Positions 17,019-22,278 of a stretch of DNA of 22,278 bases are shown piece after piece (the stretch's first letter is position 1; every line of letters starts with the position of its first letter). The translations under genes and the position numbers were made by a program. Location of the stretch: positions 1 to 22,278 of the forward strand of contig LT642340.1 in the NCBI GenBank assembly GCA_900128585.1, read 5' to 3'. The notes under the pieces were generated by a model, which worked only from the letters and a program-made list of their open reading frames with translations, was not told the DNA's origin and made no database searches. Origin of the DNA: Stramenopiles sp. TOSAG23-3 (lineage: Eukaryota; Sar).

Positions 17019-19025
17019 ATGAGTGATTCTGATGGGGAGGAACCCTTGTTTGGAGACGCGGGCGCGTCCGAGTGGTTGCTTCGCCCGGTGATGGACGAAA
17101 GCGCACCCCTACTGCTCCGGGCCAACTGCATGAGAAGTTTAGCTGTTCTTGCCAACGGTAGTGCTGCCCACCGAAGCTTGCTTTCTAAATCGAAGGAGTC
17201 TGCCGGGATAGCTGAGGCCGCAATGAACATTATGTCCCTGGTGGATAGCAGGCTAGAGCCGTTGAAGCACGATAGCGACAAGCACGTTTCGATCTTAGCC
17301 CACCGCTTGACGAATATTGCACGGCTCCATGCGATGACACTGCTCACGTCGAGCATGCCGACGTCCGATTACTCGAGGCTTGGAAAGTCGAGGCGGCAGT
17401 TTGGCTTGAGGACCGCGACAGAAATAGAAAGTCCCGAAATGCCATCCAGATTGATTGGTGGCACGAAAGGCAAACAACGATTGCAGCAGGGCAAGGCTGG
17501 AATTTCGCCAACAGACGTTGTCGTCTTCGAAAAGCTTTTGGTGGCACTAAACGGGGACGAGGGAAAGGGTGGTGAAGCGAGAACAAATAGCGGCGATGAA
17601 GTCCTGAGCGAATCAAACACGACCCTTCTGCTTCAGTTTTGCCAGACAGCATGGAAGTTTTCCTCCCAATCGCCGACAAAGAAAATCAGCACGTCGAAAC
17701 GTGCGGTTACAAAGCCTTCCAGTGATCCTGGTGGGTTTTTTGCCATTTTGGACAAAGAATCTTCGTTCTCTTTAAGAAGCGCTGGGATTTCAACCCCTAT
17801 CCGGAACGCACCGGCGGCCAGTGCGCGTGCCATACCTCCGCCGCCGCCTTCCTTTTCCCCTCCGTCATCCCCGTTAGCAAATGCCGATAAATTTGGTCCC
17901 CGATTCTCGAGGACTGCGTCTGGGCTATCGCACAAGTCCATGCGTATGGAATTGCTAAAGGTGGGCAAAGCCGATGAGAAAAGTCCATACCATAAGAAGT
18001 TGCGTGCCGTCCCTGCGCCCAGGGTCCGTCCGCCGTCGTCTCCTAGACTCTTAAAACCTCTTTTACAAAAGCGATCTAGAAATCAAACAGTGCCAAACGT
18101 GGTCCCGTACAACGCTTGGTTGGATGATACGAAATTAAAGAAGAACGTCTCCGATCAGGGAATGAACATATTTTTTATGTCCCCAATCAAAGCAAACGAT
18201 AGCATCCTTGACCCCTCTGGGCCAAAACTAAGCTCTGCACAAGAGGACAAGCTTCCTTACGAGTTGAAGGAATCTTCGAAAGTGATCGAAAAACGCTTGG
18301 TGGTCGCTCGGAAGAGCACTGCGGATGCAGGGAAAAAACTGGCGCGTCGAATTGCAGAAGAATCGCTTAAGCTTCCTGCGAATTTTATAATAGAGTACGG
18401 GACTCCAACAATGATTAAGCATGTTGGACTGTTGGCGATTCGTGCCGTTGTGCGACACCTGGCCCTAAACTTGATCGCAAGAGGATTTTTTCGATGGTTT
18501 GATCATATAGAAGATTTGAAATTTCGTGACCGTCGGCGCTCAATGCTGCTTGGCCATATGATGAAGGCGCTCCGAGCTGGGCATGATCGGGCGCAAATGA
18601 TCATGCTTCGGCAATGGCTAAAGATTGCAAAGCGGCTTAAACGGGACGAAAATATGCGCAAGCGTGGGGTCACAAAATTTTTGCGGTTTATGACAAGAGG
18701 GTTGCGAAGGTTAGAAAGGGCCAGAAAACAGCACGGATTCGACAAACTGCGTGACAACTTGTTGCACTACCGACAAATCATGATGCAAAAACGCATGGCG
18801 GTCAGTAAAATAAGGAAGGTGCTTTGGCGGCGGTTGAAGAAATGGAAAAGAAACTCTCTTAGGAAAATGCGAGATGCTGATCTGAGCGTGTCTGCCAACA
18901 AGATACAACGGGCATATAGGATGCGATCTTACCGCCGACATGCAATGGCCCGTGTGATTGAAACATACTTTCGAAGGCACAAAAGCATAAAGCTTGCAAA
19001 AACACGGCGGCTCTCTATTCATTAG
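17019..19025 (+). CDS. Helical-repeat (Sfi1-like) and IQ-motif protein; probably the N-terminal part of a longer scaffold
   Basis: The frame has 668 codons from ATG 17019. Residues 28-112 are Leu/Ala-rich helices resembling an ARM/HEAT repeat pair (weak). The middle (120-420) is disordered, Ser/Pro-rich, with a PPPPP run near 273-277. Residues 470-615 are highly basic amphipathic helices with spaced W/L residues (W493, W533, W609). VLWRRLKKWK (601-610) fits the Sfi1 centrin-binding repeat pattern, so the block is Sfi1-like but not certain. An IQ motif starts at I629 (KIQRAYRMRSYRR). This predicts binding to centrin or calmodulin-type EF-hand proteins, perhaps at a centrosome or basal body. 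The frame ends in eight unconvincing residues after L659-A660, exactly where a PDZ domain continues in another frame, so the TAG at 19023-19025 is probably not the true end. Confidence 0.75.
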   Translation: MSDSDGEEPLFGDAGASEWLLRPVMDESAPLLLRANCMRSLAVLANGSAAHRSLLSKSKESAGIAEAAMNIMSLVDSRLEPLKHDSDKHVSILAHRLTNIARLHAMTLLTSSMPTSDYSRLGKSRRQFGLRTATEIESPEMPSRLIGGTKGKQRLQQGKAGISPTDVVVFEKLLVALNGDEGKGGEARTNSGDEVLSESNTTLLLQFCQTAWKFSSQSPTKKISTSKRAVTKPSSDPGGFFAILDKESSFSLRSAGISTPIRNAPAASARAIPPPPPSFSPPSSPLANADKFGPRFSRTASGLSHKSMRMELLKVGKADEKSPYHKKLRAVPAPRVRPPSSPRLLKPLLQKRSRNQTVPNVVPYNAWLDDTKLKKNVSDQGMNIFFMSPIKANDSILDPSGPKLSSAQEDKLPYELKESSKVIEKRLVVARKSTADAGKKLARRIAEESLKLPANFIIEYGTPTMIKHVGLLAIRAVVRHLALNLIARGFFRWFDHIEDLKFRDRRRSMLLGHMMKALRAGHDRAQMIMLRQWLKIAKRLKRDENMRKRGVTKFLRFMTRGLRRLERARKQHGFDKLRDNLLHYRQIMMQKRMAVSKIRKVLWRRLKKWKRNSLRKMRDADLSVSANKIQRAYRMRSYRRHAMARVIETYFRRHKSIKLAKTRRLSIH

Positions 19026-21033
19026 TGTGCAAAGTGATACACAGTCCTCAGCGTCCGGTAAAATTAGGAAGGGTATGAGACTTTTGTACATTGGAGAAAC
19101 GGACGTGTCATCTAGCACTATGAAAGAGGTAGTTGCTATAATAAAGGAACACGAACGTCCAGTTAAATTTTACTTCCGAACAACTCCAAGTCGAAGTCTG
19201 AGTCCCGATATTATCAAGCAGAAACTGAGGAGTCGGTTCACCCCCACTCCAAAAACTCGAATCCCAAAACGAGTGTCCGAACACTTTGTTTCCGTTGTGT
19301 TTGGCCCTGGTCCCATGGGCATGGAGCTGGTACAACGACGAAAAGGCGGTGCGATGATAAAAAGTATATCAAAAGGTGGAGCAGCAGATCAATCTGGAAA
19401 GCTTCGACGAAGCATGGTTCTTGCAACTGTGGATAATGAAGATTGCACAAAACTGAAACTGGCAGAAGTGCTAAAAAAACTCTCGGTGGCTCACAGGCCT
19501 GTTGAAATCCAATTTCATGAATTGTCTAGCATCGATCACAGGTATGATCCGAAAAAAATGCGCAAAATTGAAAGTTTAATCTCAACCACATTTCAATTTA
19601 AAGGCTCCTTGGGTTTAGAGCTTGCGCAACGAAAAAGTGGGGGTGTCATTGTTAAGAAAGTGCTTCAAACTGGTCTGGCTGCAGGATCTGGAAAGATCAG
19701 GCAATCTATGGTGCTGGTTAAGATTAATGGAATCGATGTTAGCAAAAAATCACTGGTAAAAGTTCTCAGTATGTTAAAATCTAGTGATCGACCAATAACG
19801 CTGATGTGGAAGAGTGCCCCGAGCAGATCTGTGTCGCCTGATGCCAAAGAAATACGCCATCAAAGATGGGAAGAAGAACGGGCATTTAAAGAGTTTTTTG
19901 ACAAAATTGATAAAGATTCTTCGGGCGTGGTGACCAAGGCGGAGCTTATGGCCGCGCTGCAGAACAATGCCTTGAAAGAAGAACTCCGCAAGATTGTTGC
20001 GGAGTACAGTAACCTTCAGTCTCTTCTTGACTTGAATAATTTTACTACCAGCTTTGACCGAATACAAGCAAGTTCAAATGATGGGGTAACGTTTCAAGAT
20101 CTGCAAAATTACGTTAAGAAAACTAATGAAATGCTTCAAATGTCCAAGTCTATTCGAGACGTTACAACAATTTTTCGAGGCGAAGGATTCTTGGGTCTTA
20201 AGCTTGCTCAACGAAAGTATGGTGGTGTAATTGTAAAGGATGTGCTTCCGGGTGGATTGGCTATCCAGACTAGAAAGATTCGGAAAGCTATGGTTTTGAA
20301 AACCATAAACTCTGAAAATGTTTCTAAAAACTCTTTGTCTGAAGTCCTTGCCCTTCTTCAATCCAGTGCTCGTCCGCTCAAATTGGTGTGGAAGTGTGCC
20401 CCGTCGCGGTCCATTTCTCCTTACGCTCGCGAAATTAAACGCGTAAAGATGGAAGAAGAAAAAATGATTGATGAATTTTTCCGCTCTATTGATGTTGATT
20501 CTTCGGGTTTTATAACAAAAAAGGAGATATTGAGACACTTGCAAGATGCAGAGAATTTTGAGTCCATGATATCCAAATACAAAAATTTAAAGCCTTTGGT
20601 AAAATCAAAGACATACGCGAACACTTTTAAGCAAATTGATGTGGACAATAGCAAAGGAATTAGTCTGGGTGAGCTGAAAGCATTTTTAAAGGCCGTGTCC
20701 ACTCCGCCAGAAGATAATGAAAAGGGAGGAGGGGAAATGAAAGAGACAATAGTAAGTAAGGCTGTCAAGAAACGCGGTCGAATCAAACTTAGGCAGTTCT
20801 TCAGAAAGATTGACAAGGACGACTCGGGATCAATATCTAAAAAAGAACTGCTGCAAGCGCTGCAAAGCTGCGATATAGTATCTGGTATAATTCCAGCATT
20901 TCCCAATCTAAAACCTTTGGTAAAAAGTCGAACATACTTGCAAACTTTTAAGAACATTGATACTGATAAAAGTGGTGACATTTCATTCGAAGAATTGTCG
21001 TACGTCCATTTCCCTGCCGGCGCCAAAGAGTAG
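18991..21033 (+). CDS. Multi-PDZ, multi-EF-hand protein; 5' end missing in this frame, probably continuous with the 17019 gene
   Basis: The frame opens right after a stop at 18988-18990 and has no ATG before mid-domain (19075), so it has no credible start of its own. Counting from the TTG at 18994 it has 679 codons. PDZ1 (1-60) lacks its first strand and GLGL loop. PDZ2 is about 97-175, PDZ3 199-272 and PDZ4 391-466. The motif PSRS(L/V/I)SP follows PDZ1, 3 and 4. EF-hand loops lie at 306-317, 358-369 (degenerate, lacking acidic ligands), 500-511, 549-560 (Lys at position 6), 607-618 and 656-667. Pairs 2 and 3 share 'NLKPLVKS(K/R)TY', showing internal duplication. It should bind short C-terminal peptides and several Ca2+ ions. 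No membrane segments are seen. The overall protein is unrecognised. Confidence 0.82.
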   Translation, partial: SLQKHGGSLFISVQSDTQSSASGKIRKGMRLLYIGETDVSSSTMKEVVAIIKEHERPVKFYFRTTPSRSLSPDIIKQKLRSRFTPTPKTRIPKRVSEHFVSVVFGPGPMGMELVQRRKGGAMIKSISKGGAADQSGKLRRSMVLATVDNEDCTKLKLAEVLKKLSVAHRPVEIQFHELSSIDHRYDPKKMRKIESLISTTFQFKGSLGLELAQRKSGGVIVKKVLQTGLAAGSGKIRQSMVLVKINGIDVSKKSLVKVLSMLKSSDRPITLMWKSAPSRSVSPDAKEIRHQRWEEERAFKEFFDKIDKDSSGVVTKAELMAALQNNALKEELRKIVAEYSNLQSLLDLNNFTTSFDRIQASSNDGVTFQDLQNYVKKTNEMLQMSKSIRDVTTIFRGEGFLGLKLAQRKYGGVIVKDVLPGGLAIQTRKIRKAMVLKTINSENVSKNSLSEVLALLQSSARPLKLVWKCAPSRSISPYAREIKRVKMEEEKMIDEFFRSIDVDSSGFITKKEILRHLQDAENFESMISKYKNLKPLVKSKTYANTFKQIDVDNSKGISLGELKAFLKAVSTPPEDNEKGGGEMKETIVSKAVKKRGRIKLRQFFRKIDKDDSGSISKKELLQALQSCDIVSGIIPAFPNLKPLVKSRTYLQTFKNIDTDKSGDISFEELSYVHFPAGAKE

Positions 21034-21297
21034 TCTGTAGGACCCAGTGATGCGGTGTGTGAATGCACATATGAATCCTTCATTGGATAGTCCGGTGTAT
21101 AAAACATACTATATATTTTGTTTTTTTTTTAAACACAAAAATAGTTATATTCTGTTATTTAGAAACCGTAACGAACCCGTGCTTTATCAAAGAGCGAAGA
21201 TTCTCTTTCACTGAATCGTCGCAACCTTCGACGCTGCCTCTGCAGATACTGTTTGAAGCTCTTCCCTTGCCCAGACAAGAAAATTAGTACAACACTT

Positions 21298-22278
21298 TCA
21301 AAGTCCATTGTGCAACTTCTGTCTTAAATATGTCACTACGCTAATTCGCTTTCCAGAACCCTGTTCTATAATCTTTGTGTTCCCATGCCACAGTTTGTGC
21401 GATTGACTGAAAAGTATATCACCTTCTCGAACGTCAAAGCCAACACTGTACTCTGGGAAAACTATGTACCCGCCAGAGTAATTGCCCACCTGTAAAACTG
21501 TCAGCGTCGAAAACCCTTCGCTGAAATCGCCACGGTCCTTGTGATAATAGGTTTCATAGTTTACATTGATCGATACTGTAGACAGGGGTGTGTTGCTGCA
21601 AAGACAACTGGCTAAGTGCAATGTGTCACGTTCTTTGTGCAAATTGTAAATCTTAGGCAGAAAGAGTTCGAATAGTTCTCCTACTTCATAGAACAGGGGC
21701 AAAGCATTTTGAAAATCTCTAGGAAATGAATTACTGAAGCCCCATTTTGCGTTTTTTTTTCGATACATGTCATAGTAGACTCCTGCTTTGAAACTTTTGA
21801 CGGGGTTTGATACCACCTTCTCCAATGCCTTGCCACTCTTCAGAACAATGCGCCCCTTCCCATTTCCAAGTTGAACGATTTCTTCTATAGAATCTTTATT
21901 TTTGAACTTGTCCTTCATAACAATATTCCCCGCTGCGTTTCCTCTTGACTGCGATTCTTTCATCCTGGTATCTATGTTTGAAAACGTAGACTTTCCAGAC
22001 TGAATACCAGTGGCGGAGATAACGTTTTTCCGAAACGTAAACAAAAGTTCTCCTGTGTTCTCATCGTAACAGTCACAATCCTCCTCTATAATTCGTTTAA
22101 AATCTTGTGCATTTGGTGCTAAACCAGCCATTGTGTTCCTAACATGTTTTTCCGACAAAACGCGTGTTAACTTCATCTGATTCACTTTTGTTCTGTCTTG
22201 GCCATCGCTGCTGGGTATCAATGAACTGGAAACCTTGAGGAGGGCGTTCTTTTGCTTTACATTGGGGGCTGGTTTGTG
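21298..22278 (-). CDS. TET/JBP-like 2-oxoglutarate/Fe(II) dioxygenase, 5' end outside window
   Basis: The frame is open from the stop (21298-21300) to the right edge. A TTG at 22219-22221 is not a likely start, and no ATG precedes it in the window, so the gene is 5'-partial. At least 326 codons are present. Numbering from the TTG, the C-terminal beta-helix shows H227-x-D229 in 'YYHKDRGD', a GNYSGGYIVFP strand pair, distal H279 in 'LWHGNT' and 2OG-binding R292 in 'GKRISVV'. This order, with HKD, GGY, GD and WHGNT, resembles the TET/JBP class and related algal and large-DNA-virus proteins rather than P4H. TET/JBP enzymes oxidise 5-methylcytosine or thymine in nucleic acid; activity on DNA or RNA is an inference here. 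The N-terminal 150 residues, with 'SRGNAAGN', match no domain I can name. Confidence 0.75.
   Translation of the reverse strand, partial: HKPAPNVKQKNALLKVSSSLIPSSDGQDRTKVNQMKLTRVLSEKHVRNTMAGLAPNAQDFKRIIEEDCDCYDENTGELLFTFRKNVISATGIQSGKSTFSNIDTRMKESQSRGNAAGNIVMKDKFKNKDSIEEIVQLGNGKGRIVLKSGKALEKVVSNPVKSFKAGVYYDMYRKKNAKWGFSNSFPRDFQNALPLFYEVGELFELFLPKIYNLHKERDTLHLASCLCSNTPLSTVSINVNYETYYHKDRGDFSEGFSTLTVLQVGNYSGGYIVFPEYSVGFDVREGDILFSQSHKLWHGNTKIIEQGSGKRISVVTYLRQKLHNGL

Noticed and set aside
22219-22221. TTG as start codon of the TET/JBP-like gene
   Set aside because: The frame remains open to the window edge, and TTG starts are improbable in a nuclear gene; treated as 5'-partial.
1-22278. tRNA, rRNA or CRISPR arrays
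   Set aside because: No tRNA B-box-like GGTTCGA context outside coding frames, no rRNA-like block, and no spaced direct repeats were seen by eye.

Overview
This window looks like a stretch of nuclear DNA from a unicellular eukaryote, probably a protist or microalga; the lineage cannot be fixed from sequence alone. Eight or nine long, apparently intron-free genes encode typically eukaryotic products: kelch, kinesin-14, SH3/IQ/EF-hand, choline/ethanolamine kinase, PDZ/EF-hand and TET/JBP-like proteins. They alternate with AT-rich, low-complexity spacers. There are no Shine-Dalgarno sites, operons or bacterial-type genes.

Layout, left to right: kelch/coiled-coil gene (-, 190-2826); prolyl-4-hydroxylase-like 2OG-Fe(II) oxygenase (+, 3741-4475); C-terminal-motor kinesin (-, 4948-8064); GH10 xylanase-like enzyme (+, 9602-11014); triple-SH3/IQ/EF-hand/zinc-knuckle protein (+, 11669-13768); choline/ethanolamine kinase (-, 13994-15448); an IQ/helical-repeat gene (+, 17019-19025) that runs out of frame into a PDZ/EF-hand frame (+, 18991-21033); and a second 2OG oxygenase of TET/JBP type (-, 21298 to the right edge, 5' end missing). 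Convergent gene ends are 0.2-0.5 kb apart. The three divergent spacers are 0.9-1.6 kb, AT-rich, and two of them carry long GAA/TTC tracts.

The most notable signals are these. (1) A repeat family of four related arms forms two inverted-repeat elements (55-161 and 4612-4830). One arm of each shares an exact 31-bp sequence in opposite orientation, so these arms also bracket the kelch and P4H genes. (2) A PDZ domain is cut across two reading frames at about 18998, which suggests one roughly 1340-residue scaffold (helical/Sfi1-like repeats, IQ, four PDZ, six EF-hands) split by a frameshift, sequence error or unseen intron. (3) A TET/JBP-like putative nucleic-acid base dioxygenase lies at the right edge. 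(4) A possible spliced microprotein gene is hidden in the spacer upstream of the kelch gene.

Several genes fit a cytoskeletal or calcium theme: a Tea1-like kelch protein, a minus-end kinesin, and two IQ/EF-hand scaffolds. This is suggestive only; eukaryotic neighbours need not be functionally linked.
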